A stretch of DNA of 11,176 nt from Acetofilamentum sp. (lineage in GTDB: Bacteria > Bacteroidota > Bacteroidia > Bacteroidales > JAFGXI01), in assembly GCA_020720565.1 (NCBI GenBank), contig DYOK01000083.1:1-11176 (forward strand), given 5' to 3'. The position numbers were made by a program, and so were the translations under genes. Shown one piece after another: positions 1-5,798 of this stretch. How positions within the stretch are numbered: position 1 is the stretch's first letter; the number at the start of each line of letters is the position of its first letter. The notes under the pieces were generated by a model. The model saw only the letters and a list, made by a program, of their open reading frames with translations, searched no databases and was not told the origin of the DNA.

Positions 1-20
1 CCTGCGGTAGGCAGGCCTGC
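1..20. repeat. Edge of a GC-rich dispersed repeat
   Basis: The window opens in a GC-rich patch inside an otherwise AT-rich leader. Positions 5-15 (CGGTAGGCAGG) are identical to positions 8057-8067 in the intergenic repeat before the antiporter gene. Positions 11-20 (GCAGGCCTGC) form a perfect palindrome. This looks like one end or a variant of an intergenic repeat dispersed in the genome. How far it extends to the left cannot be seen. Confidence 0.5.
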
Positions 21-24
21 AACA

Positions 25-36
25 TTAAACGTTTAA
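25..36. promoter_or_regulatory. Operator-like palindrome TTAAACGTTTAA upstream of the SH3-domain gene
   Basis: This is a perfect 12-bp palindrome about 43 bp before the ATG of the SH3-domain gene. Its core TAAACGTTTA recurs exactly at 3322-3331 in the leader of the symporter gene. A CG-centred AAACGTTT core is typical of LacI/GalR-family operators, which is general knowledge of that family. That a regulator binds here is inference. No clear TAnnTTTG promoter is visible between this site and the start codon. Confidence 0.3.
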
Positions 37-79
37 CATTCAAAAAATTATCAATCAACAATTGTAAAATAAAAAATAG

Positions 80-769
80 ATGAAGTACTATGTTTTATGT
101 GCCGCCATATTATTTGGCATGAGCACACAGGCTCAAGACGATCGCCTGACCAAATTGACACAAAGAAGAGCCGAACTACAACGAAGCATTGCATATTATC
201 AGAAAGAGCTAAGAGAAGTTGAACTCGAAATAGATCAGCTTAATCATAAGCCATCCAATACGATAGTAGCAAACGATAAAGGTCAAAAGATTACCACCAC
301 AGTGGGCGACCAAGGTGCTATTATGCGTGTAGAACCCACCTTAAGCAGTCCCGAGATTATGCAAATTCCCGCCAATGCAACCATTTATGTGCACCGAGTC
401 CATCAAGGTTTGTACTTTAAAGTTACTTATTTTGGAAAAGAAGGTTGGGTAAATTACACTCAAATTGAGTCACTGCCAGAAATTGACGCTTTGGTAAACG
501 AACCCAAAACGAATTCCACAACCACCGTGCTTAAAGTGGACGAGAATGATCCTAAATATAAACGATTGCTGGGTATCTACGGTAAAGAAAATGCACTAAA
601 AATGATGAATGGGGTATTGTGGTCGGGCATGAGCCAGGGACAAGCCCGCGAAAGTGTCGGTAAACCTTTGAGCCAAACCCGCGAAAATACTTCGAAGGGT
701 TTAAAAGAAGACTGGGAGTATGCCGATAAAAAGTTAGTTTTTTTGAACGGGAACTTGGTGTCGTGGTAA
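80..769 (+). CDS. Secreted SH3-domain protein with a BamE-like C-terminus
   Basis: A 229-aa exported protein of unknown role. Residues 1-18 look like a signal peptide ending in STQA with cleavage before Q19; there is no lipobox cysteine. Residues 22-55 are charged and heptad-like, probably a short coiled coil. Residues about 73-131 resemble a bacterial SH3 domain (GAIMRVEPTLSS at 79-90, then FGKEGWVNY at 118-126). After a linker, residues 156-229 resemble the SmpA/BamE fold: GMSQGQARESVGKP at 183-196, then WEYADKKLVFLNGNLVSW at the C-terminus, close to the usual pattern of BamE-like repeats. The likely location is the periplasm or the outer-membrane face. The stop TAA is followed directly by the ATG of the HAD gene, so the two are probably co-transcribed and translationally coupled. 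The SH3 call is fairly secure, the BamE-like call is by pattern only, and the cellular function is unknown. Confidence 0.8.
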   Translation: MKYYVLCAAILFGMSTQAQDDRLTKLTQRRAELQRSIAYYQKELREVELEIDQLNHKPSNTIVANDKGQKITTTVGDQGAIMRVEPTLSSPEIMQIPANATIYVHRVHQGLYFKVTYFGKEGWVNYTQIESLPEIDALVNEPKTNSTTTVLKVDENDPKYKRLLGIYGKENALKMMNGVLWSGMSQGQARESVGKPLSQTRENTSKGLKEDWEYADKKLVFLNGNLVSW

Positions 770-1465
770 ATGAATAAAACGTATCGGCATCTCTTTTTCG
801 ATTTAGACCGTACCATTTGGGATTTTGAAACCAATTCGAAATTAGCTTTCGAGGAGTTGTTTCAGATGCCTCAATTCAAATCTATTTGCCCGAGTCTCGA
901 AGAGTTTCTACCTGTTTATCATACCTTTAACGACGCCCTTTGGGAGCGTTTTAGGCGTGGGACAGCTACTAAAACAGAAGTACGCGACCAAAGATTTGTT
1001 CAAACCTTTGAATCGTTTGGCGTTATGCAAACCGACAAAGCACTTGAAATGAGTGAATTGTATGTGGGCATAAGTCCTCAAAAAACAGCATTAATGCCAC
1101 ATGCCATCGAGGTGCTCGGAACTTTGAAAAAAAGTTACCACTTGCACATTATCAGTAATGGGTTTATCGAAGCGCAGAAAGTTAAAATTGAAAAAAGTGG
1201 TTTGAGTCCTTTTTTTGATCGCATAATCACATCCGAAATGGCTAAAGCCGCTAAACCGAATCCCGAAATATTCCATTTGGCCTTAAGCTCGGCACATGCT
1301 AAGAAAAAGGAATGCCTAATGATTGGAGACGATTGGAATGCCGACATTATGGGCGCTCGAAAATTTGGCATCGACCAAGTCTTTTTTAATCCCGAGCAAA
1401 GTAAAGTTCCCCTAAAAGCTACATACGAAATTGTAGATTTAATCGATTTGCTAGAGTTTTTGTAG
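770..1465 (+). CDS. yjjG: HAD-superfamily hydrolase, YjjG-type nucleotidase
   Basis: A 231-aa cytosolic HAD phosphatase with all four motifs. Motif I is DLDRTIWDF with nucleophile D11 and acid/base D13. Motif II is IISNG with S129. The motif III lysine is K162 in AAKPNPEIF. Motif IV is IGDDWNADI with D187 and D188. The alpha-helical cap lies between motifs I and II (about residues 18-108). The DLD-x-T-[IL]-WDF beginning and the size match the YjjG/YfnB group, pyrimidine 5'-nucleotidases that dephosphorylate UMP/dTMP and non-canonical pyrimidine nucleotides; substrate is inferred from family. R14 sits where many HADs have G, as is common in this group. The start codon directly follows the upstream stop with no intergenic base. 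A different small phosphate ester as substrate remains possible. Confidence 0.88.
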   Translation: MNKTYRHLFFDLDRTIWDFETNSKLAFEELFQMPQFKSICPSLEEFLPVYHTFNDALWERFRRGTATKTEVRDQRFVQTFESFGVMQTDKALEMSELYVGISPQKTALMPHAIEVLGTLKKSYHLHIISNGFIEAQKVKIEKSGLSPFFDRIITSEMAKAAKPNPEIFHLALSSAHAKKKECLMIGDDWNADIMGARKFGIDQVFFNPEQSKVPLKATYEIVDLIDLLEFL

Positions 1466-1496
1466 AGTGCATTATCAATTCTATTTCAAAAATATC

Positions 1497-1528
1497 AATC
1501 AACTGTTGCCACAGATTGTCAGTTGATT
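1497..1528. terminator. Candidate hairpin between convergent genes
   Basis: A perfect 9-bp inverted repeat, AATCAACTG (1497-1505) and CAGTTGATT (1520-1528), with a 14-nt loop. It lies 31 nt after the stop of the HAD gene and about 130 nt after the stop of the symporter, which is read toward it. The plus-strand flank has no T tract. Read on the minus strand the stem is followed by GATATTTTTG, a weak U tract. It may end one or both transcripts, but the long loop and poor T tract make this uncertain. Confidence 0.35.
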
Positions 1529-1638
1529 AAGTCATTTAAGAATTAACTTTTAAAAAAGTGTATCGAATTATTATTGGCTATAACCTTGTCATATTTAAGA
1601 TAATAGTCAAATAAAATTTAGTTATAAAATATAATAGC

Positions 1639-1650
1639 GGGTTGAAGCCC
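1639..1650. terminator. Weak GGG/CCC hairpin after the symporter
   Basis: GGGTTGAAGCCC lies 7 nt beyond the symporter stop in its direction of reading. Only three G-C pairs close a 6-nt loop, followed on the minus strand by the AT-rich GCTATTATATTTTAT. It could contribute to termination of the symporter mRNA or be a worn copy of a dispersed intergenic repeat. The stem is too short for more than a tentative call. Confidence 0.2.
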
Positions 1651-1656
1651 TTAGAT

Positions 1657-3306
1657 CTATTTATATTTTTTTATAGTACCTTCTTTGATGCCCTTAAAAT
1701 AGGCTTTTAAGTCACGAGCCACCTCGGGTGACATTATTATAAGGCCAATAATATTGGGAAAACTCATGGCCAAAATCATCATATCCGAAAAATCCATTAC
1801 GGCACCCATCGACGAGGCAGACCCCACAACGGTAAACGAAAGGAAAATAAAGAAATAAGTATATTTCGAGAATTTGGCTTGACCAGTAAGGCGTGTTAAT
1901 GGCTTTTCGAATAAATAATTAAAGCCTTTTAATCCGTAGTACGACCATGAAATCATGGTCGAAAATGCAAAAAGGAAAATCGCAACCAGCAACACGTAGG
2001 GGAACCACGATATAACACTACCGAATGCCATAGAGGTTAACTGAGCACCATCGGCCCCTGCTGACATCGAAGCCGAATGGTAGCCTGTAAAAATAATTAC
2101 CAATGCAGTCATGGTACAAATCACGACTGTATCGATAAAGGGCTCCAAAAGGGCAACTAAACCTTCGCTGATGGGTTCTTCTGTTTTTACGGCTGCGTGA
2201 GCGATAGATGCCGAGCCTACCCCTGCCTCGTTCGAAAATGCAGCACGTTGGAAACCTACTATTAACACGCCAATAACACCGCCCTTAGCTGCCTCTGGGG
2301 TGAATGCCCCATGAAAAATTAGCGAAAAAGCATGATGCAATTCGGTAATATTGATAAGAACAATGACTAAACTCGCTGCAATATAAATAATGGCCATAAA
2401 TGGCACGAGTTTTTCGGTAACTTTGGCGATGCTTTTTATGCCTCCAATCACAACAATTCCAACTAAAAAGGCTAATCCTAAGCCAAACCATGCACCATTG
2501 CCTTCAAAAACAGGAAAGAGCAGAGCCACTTGCTCGTAGGCTTGATTGGCTTGGAACATGTTACCACCACCCAAGGAGGCTCCAAAAACCAAAATGGCAA
2601 AAATGACAGCCAGTACAGCACCAAATTTACCCATATTTCTTTTTTTAAGGCCTTTACTCAAGTAGTACATGGGTCCACCCGAAACCTCTCCGTTTTCGTC
2701 GATATTTCGGTATTTAACGCCCAAGGTAACTTCGACAAATTTCGAGCTCATTCCCAAAAAACCAGCGACAATTAGCCAAAAAGTAGCGCCTGGCCCGCCG
2801 ATAGTTATTGCGGCTGCTACGCCAGCAATATTTCCTAAACCCACTGTACCCGAGAGAGCAGTGGCCAAAGCCTGAAAATGAGACACTTCGCCTCTATGGT
2901 TAGGATTATCGTAATCGCCTTTTATCAATTGAATGGCGTGTCGGAAACCACGAAAATTGATAAACTTCATGTAAATGGTAAAAAATATGGCACCTAATAC
3001 CAACCAAACCACAATAATAGGAATGTGTTTTTCGATGGGTTGCCCTTTCGAATCTAAAATGACTTGACCCGTTTCGTCTTTAACAACAGGGTCGTATATG
3101 CCCATGCTCGAAAATGGATCCCAAAAAAGAAATTCTCCCATTTTAGCTACAATCGGTTCAAATACATCATTGATTTTGTTACTAAAATTTTTTTCGGCAA
3201 CGATTAGATTTGTGCTTACTTTAGCCGAATCAGATTGAACTGATGCTTGAGAAAAAAAATATAAAAAACAGAAAATGAATAGAATATAGGATTTTTTTAA
3301 GTTCAT
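1657..3306 (-). CDS. Alanine/glycine:cation symporter (AGCS family)
   Basis: A 549-aa inner-membrane transporter (TC 2.A.25 type) that imports alanine, glycine or a similar small amino acid with Na+ or H+; the substrate is inferred from family. Residues 1-20 form a hydrophobic signal-like segment ending in FFSQA. An extracytoplasmic stretch follows before the first clear membrane helix at about 95-115. The family core is plain: INFRGFRHAIQLIKGDYDNP at about 116-135, ALSGTVGLGNIAGVAAA at about 150-166, and the signature GGPGATFWLIVAGFLG at about 170-185. About ten further hydrophobic helices run to residue 530. The reading frame stays open to a TTG at 3334-3336, but I chose the ATG at 3304-3306: it is the conventional start, begins MNLKKS directly before the signal segment, and lies about 50 nt after a TAAATTTG promoter element. 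Its upstream neighbour is a decayed CapA pseudogene. The C-terminus KEGTIKKYK looks intact. Confidence 0.93.
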   Translation of the reverse strand: MNLKKSYILFIFCFLYFFSQASVQSDSAKVSTNLIVAEKNFSNKINDVFEPIVAKMGEFLFWDPFSSMGIYDPVVKDETGQVILDSKGQPIEKHIPIIVVWLVLGAIFFTIYMKFINFRGFRHAIQLIKGDYDNPNHRGEVSHFQALATALSGTVGLGNIAGVAAAITIGGPGATFWLIVAGFLGMSSKFVEVTLGVKYRNIDENGEVSGGPMYYLSKGLKKRNMGKFGAVLAVIFAILVFGASLGGGNMFQANQAYEQVALLFPVFEGNGAWFGLGLAFLVGIVVIGGIKSIAKVTEKLVPFMAIIYIAASLVIVLINITELHHAFSLIFHGAFTPEAAKGGVIGVLIVGFQRAAFSNEAGVGSASIAHAAVKTEEPISEGLVALLEPFIDTVVICTMTALVIIFTGYHSASMSAGADGAQLTSMAFGSVISWFPYVLLVAIFLFAFSTMISWSYYGLKGFNYLFEKPLTRLTGQAKFSKYTYFFIFLSFTVVGSASSMGAVMDFSDMMILAMSFPNIIGLIIMSPEVARDLKAYFKGIKEGTIKKYK

Positions 3307-3321
3307 AATGTATGTTTTTAG

Positions 3322-3331
3322 TAAACGTTTA
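3322..3331. promoter_or_regulatory. Operator-like palindrome TAAACGTTTA in the symporter leader
   Basis: A perfect 10-bp palindrome 16 bp upstream of the symporter ATG and about 25 bp downstream of its probable -7 element, so probably within the 5' leader. The identical 10-mer is found at 26-35 before the SH3-domain gene. The position suits a repressor that blocks elongation near the transcription start. Binding by a LacI-type regulator is inference from the CG-centred core. Confidence 0.35.
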
Positions 3332-3355
3332 ATCAAATAGAAAAAAGAAGAATCT

Positions 3356-3363
3356 CAAATTTA
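3356..3363 (-). promoter_or_regulatory. Bacteroidota -7 element of the symporter promoter
   Basis: The minus strand reads TAAATTTG here, an exact match to the TAnnTTTG element of Bacteroidota housekeeping promoters. Transcription would begin near 3349, giving a leader of about 43 nt. No TTTG is found 19-21 nt upstream, so the -33 half is weak. The element begins about 9 nt beyond the last recognisable CapA codon, so the promoter sits at the breakpoint of the pseudogene. Confidence 0.5.
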
Positions 3364-3371
3364 CATATTTT

Positions 3372-4119
3372 AACCTGAATCACATGTGGATTCGATCCAA
3401 TAATTATGTCAAAGTGTTGTTGGAATAGAAATTGAGCAATTTTTTTCTGACTCGAGTTAGGTTCGTTTTCGTATTCGGTTCCCAAATGAATGAATACTAT
3501 AACTAAATCTGTTAATTGATTATGAGCCAATTTAATATCGGACTTAATTCTTAATGTATCTATTCGATTAACTTCAGTTCCTTGTGGCGTTGGGATGCCA
3601 TTTGTGCCCTACGTGTAATTGAGCAAAGCGATTTTATATTGTCGTTTTTCGAGCCATATAAAGGGATGTTTTTCTTGCTCTTTTGTGCTTCGGAATGTAC
3701 CGGTGTGAGCCAATTGGGCAGAATCTAAAATATCTAAAGTTCTGATAACCCCTTGACGTCCTCTATCGCACGCATGATTATTGGAGCTTACCATGACCTC
3801 GACACCCGCTTTTTTGCTGTCGAAAGCCAAAGCATCGGGCAACGAAAAGGCTGGATATCCAGTGTAGGGCGTCCCAGCTAAAGTTACCTCTAAATTGGCC
3901 ACTGTAAAATCGGCACGCTCGATAATTGGTCGAATGGGCCAAAATACCTTCGAATAATTGTAGGTTTTGTTTGTACTATCGTATGCCGATTTTATTTGTG
4001 GACTGTGACCCATACATATCGCCCATAAACAAAAGCGAAATGGTATCTTTTTACGATAATAATATTTGGCTCGATAGTCAAATAATCAATAAACAGAGTT
4101 TCTTTATAGCCCAATTCAT
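3372..4119 (-). pseudogene. Decayed CapA-family (PGA_cap) gene, 3' truncated
   Basis: About 249 codons of a CapA-type protein, a metallophosphatase-fold family linked to poly-gamma-glutamate capsule synthesis. It starts at ATG 4117-4119 with MNWAIKKLCLLII, a signal-like segment. Lesions read in order: TGA at 4078-4080; TAA at 4051-4053; one extra base near 4014-4017 that splits LLFMGD from MGHSPQI (joining them restores the family motif GDIMGH); and TAG at 3609-3611 within NYTxGTNG, where the family has Y. Other family motifs survive: VANLEVTLAG, YTGYPAFSLPDALA, SSNNHACDRG, VFIHLGTEYE and GSNPHVIQ. Homology stops after HVIQV near 3372. The roughly 100 C-terminal residues expected of the family are absent, and the next bases are the symporter promoter. 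It cannot give a full-length product. The two largest open pieces (3609-4013 and about 3333-3530) are fragments, not separate genes. Confidence 0.9.
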
Positions 4120-4173
4120 AATTGTTGAGTATTTGTAAATTGAAGGTCTGACTTACTCAGTTTTTTCTTTCAA

Positions 4174-4181
4174 CAAAGTTA
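4174..4181 (-). promoter_or_regulatory. Relic -7 element for the CapA pseudogene
   Basis: The minus strand reads TAACTTTG, matching TAnnTTTG, about 55 nt before the pseudogene ATG. No TTTG lies at the proper -33 distance. The element sits in a small repeat-rich patch: AACAAAG occurs at 4172-4178 and again at 4182-4188, exactly 10 bp apart, inside the inverted pair TTCAAC (4169-4174) and GTTGAA (4193-4198). It could be the old capA promoter with an operator, now without an intact gene to drive. Confidence 0.3.
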
Positions 4182-4349
4182 AACAAAGATTCGTTGAATG
4201 CATCGAGCTATTTTGCGTTACTATTTCAAACAAAATATTATATAAAAGTCTTAAAAATGGATGCTTATTAAAATATTATCATAATTTTAAACGGATTTGT
4301 ACGGTATTTTGACAAAATATGTCTGAATGGGTATAAAAATGCTGTATCG

Positions 4350-4381
4350 TTTGGTAGGTAGAAAAAAAAAAATTAATTTTG
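4350..4381 (+). promoter_or_regulatory. Promoter of the tandem 183-aa gene pair
   Basis: TTTG at 4350-4353, a 20-nt spacer, then TAATTTTG at 4374-4381. This is a full match to the Bacteroidota TTTG / TAnnTTTG promoter. Transcription should start near 4388, leaving a leader of about 35 nt before ATG 4423. The site decides the start of the downstream gene: the in-frame ATG at 4327 lies upstream of this promoter and would be untranscribed from it. Confidence 0.65.
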
Positions 4382-4422
4382 GACTAAAGCCATTGCTAAT
4401 TACTAATCATTTTTTTCTGTTT

Positions 4423-4974
4423 ATGGAAGTTAAAGGAACCGCACTTATTTCGACAAAAACCTATGTCAAAAATCAACATCCGAACCAATACAACGAGTGG
4501 TTAAATTTACTGCCCACATCGACGCAAGCAGTTTTTAACGGAAACATTCAACCAGGCGATTGGTACGATATTAAAACATATCAATGTACGCCAGTAAGTG
4601 CTTTAGCACAGTTGTTTTTTAATGGCGACATGCAAAAAGCCGCTCTAGAAGTAGGTTGGTACAGTGCCGAGTATGGGTTAAAAGGGGTATATAAAGTTTT
4701 TTTAATGATTGCATCGCCACAAGCTCTAATTAGAGCCTCGAAACGAATTATTGCTTTATATTATCGTCCGGTTACTGTAGAGGTGGAAGATGCCAAAAAG
4801 AATTCGATGCTTTTAAGCTGCACCACCCTTTCTGGCGAATGTGATATGCTCGATTACCGTATTATCGGATGGTGTGTAAGGGCATTGGAGTTGGCCAATT
4901 GCAAAGGCGTTTCGTTCGAAAAGATCCCGGCTCGTTATCCAGGAATGTTTACCATTCAGCTCAATTGGGAATAA
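4423..4974 (+). CDS. DUF2378-like protein, tandem paralogue 1
   Basis: A 183-aa protein without signal peptide or membrane helix, so probably cytosolic. Start chosen at ATG 4423 (MEVKGTALIST) because it aligns residue for residue with the start of the next gene and follows the promoter at 4350-4381. The frame is open upstream to ATG 4327, but those 32 residues have no counterpart in the paralogue. The layout resembles the DUF2378/TIGR02265 family and related V4R/HNOB-like folds: KGTALIST at 4-11, a WY pair at 47-48, YGLKGVYKVFLMIASPQ at 84-100, YY at 113-114, then GWCVRALELANCK at 149-161 and a final LNW. That assignment is from memory of the pattern and is tentative. No catalytic residues are evident. 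Cysteines at 55, 133, 140, 151 and 160 are mostly not shared with the paralogue; only C151 and C160 are. The pair probably arose by duplication and may act as a heteromer or as diverged sensors. Function unknown. Confidence 0.85.
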   Translation: MEVKGTALISTKTYVKNQHPNQYNEWLNLLPTSTQAVFNGNIQPGDWYDIKTYQCTPVSALAQLFFNGDMQKAALEVGWYSAEYGLKGVYKVFLMIASPQALIRASKRIIALYYRPVTVEVEDAKKNSMLLSCTTLSGECDMLDYRIIGWCVRALELANCKGVSFEKIPARYPGMFTIQLNWE

Positions 4975-4986
4975 AACAGATTATTT

Positions 4987-5538
4987 ATGCAAGTTAAAGG
5001 AACAGGTCTAATTTCGACCCGAACATTTGTAAAAGAGAAACATGCGAGCCAGTATTCGGCTTGGCTTAATGCTTTGCCCGCCGACATTAAGCGAGCTTTC
5101 TCGGAAGTGATTCAAACATCGCAATGGTACGATGTGGAAAAGTTCTATTATCAGCCACTTAAAGTTGTATCTCAAATTATGTATCAAGGCGACGATAAAA
5201 AAGCGGCATTTGCAGCCGGTCAGTTTAGTGCCGACTATGGTCTAAAAGGGGTTTATAAGGTTTTTTTGATGATTGCCACACCCCAGTCGTTGATGAAAGC
5301 GGCCAAACGCATTATTGCCCTGTATTATCAACCCGTGAGTGTTGAACTCGACGAAATTCAGAAAAAATCCTTGGTTTTAAGTACCACAAAACTCCAAAAA
5401 AATTCTGATTTGTTGGATTATAGAACCATTGGCTGGTGCGTAAGGGCTTTGGAACTGGCTAATTGTAAAAATGTTCAACACGAAAAAGTAGAGGCAAAGT
5501 ATCCCGATATGTTTTCGGTTAAACTCAGTTGGGATTAA
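4987..5538 (+). CDS. DUF2378-like protein, tandem paralogue 2
   Basis: A 183-aa protein that aligns without gaps to the gene before it, about 55% identical by my count (101 of 183). The two best-conserved blocks are residues 81-120 (YGLKGVYKVFLMIATPQ, KRIIALYYQPVSVE) and 141-161 (DLLDYRTIGWCVRALELANCK). The region 31-80 is much more divergent, suggesting that a surface or ligand pocket has changed while the core is held. Start MQVKGTGLIST at 4987, 12 nt after the previous stop, so the two genes share a transcript. No signal peptide or membrane segment. The end LSWD matches the beta-strand-W end seen in V4R-like domains, which is a pattern resemblance only. Function unknown; a soluble ligand-sensing or scaffolding role is a guess from the fold resemblance. 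Confidence 0.87.
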   Translation: MQVKGTGLISTRTFVKEKHASQYSAWLNALPADIKRAFSEVIQTSQWYDVEKFYYQPLKVVSQIMYQGDDKKAAFAAGQFSADYGLKGVYKVFLMIATPQSLMKAAKRIIALYYQPVSVELDEIQKKSLVLSTTKLQKNSDLLDYRTIGWCVRALELANCKNVQHEKVEAKYPDMFSVKLSWD

Positions 5539-5545
5539 TCCTCTA

Positions 5546-5561
5546 TTGATGTTATCATCAA
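5546..5561 (+). terminator. Small hairpin after the tandem pair
   Basis: TTGATG, loop TTAT, CATCAA: a perfect 6-bp stem with a 4-nt loop beginning 8 nt after the stop of the second paralogue. It lacks a T tract (it is followed by AGAAAATGAA), so it may be an mRNA 3'-end stabiliser rather than an intrinsic terminator. The rest of the 260-bp gap to the DPP III gene holds a TAAATTTG at 5643-5650, a TTCGA/TCGAA inverted repeat at 5666-5678 and the promoter-like site at 5746-5775. Confidence 0.3.
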
Positions 5562-5745
5562 AGAAAATGAATTTTAGATTGCTTAAACTTTTTGATTTGA
5601 TAGTTATAAACAGGGCTCAGTATTAACTATTAAAATTTGTCATAAATTTGGGTTAATTTCTCAAGTTCGAATATCGAAATTATTTCTAATCTAAGTTCTA
5701 CGGCAAAAAAACTTCGGTTCTAAAAACAAAATCCTTTCCTCATGT

Positions 5746-5775
5746 TTTGATATATCGATATTTTTTGTTATATTG
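5746..5775 (+). promoter_or_regulatory. Probable DPP III promoter with palindrome in the spacer
   Basis: TTTG at 5746-5749 and TATATTG at 5769-5775 are separated by 19 nt, close to the Bacteroidota promoter though the -7 half is imperfect. A perfect 10-bp palindrome ATATCGATAT lies at 5752-5761 between the two boxes, a natural operator position. An alternative is the exact TAAATTTG at 5643-5650, which would give a leader of about 140 nt but has no -33 box at the right distance. Confidence 0.35.
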
Positions 5776-5798
5776 TTTTTAAATAAAATCGTATAACA

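Noticed and set aside
3307..3336. TTG start at 3336 for the symporter
   Set aside because: It adds ten residues in front of a well-formed signal-like segment. ATG 3306 is a standard start and fits the promoter at 3356-3363.
3333..3530. Small minus-strand open frame taken as a separate gene
   Set aside because: It begins at a TTG inside the CapA pseudogene, in frame with the piece at 3609-4013 across a TAG, and carries CapA motifs. It is the pseudogene's 3' part.
3926..4138. Plus-strand 70-aa open frame
   Set aside because: It is antisense to the CapA pseudogene and has no independent support.
4327..4422. Upstream ATG for the first 183-aa paralogue
   Set aside because: It lies upstream of the likely promoter, the extension is Lys/Phe-rich spacer-like sequence, and the paralogue begins exactly at the later Met.
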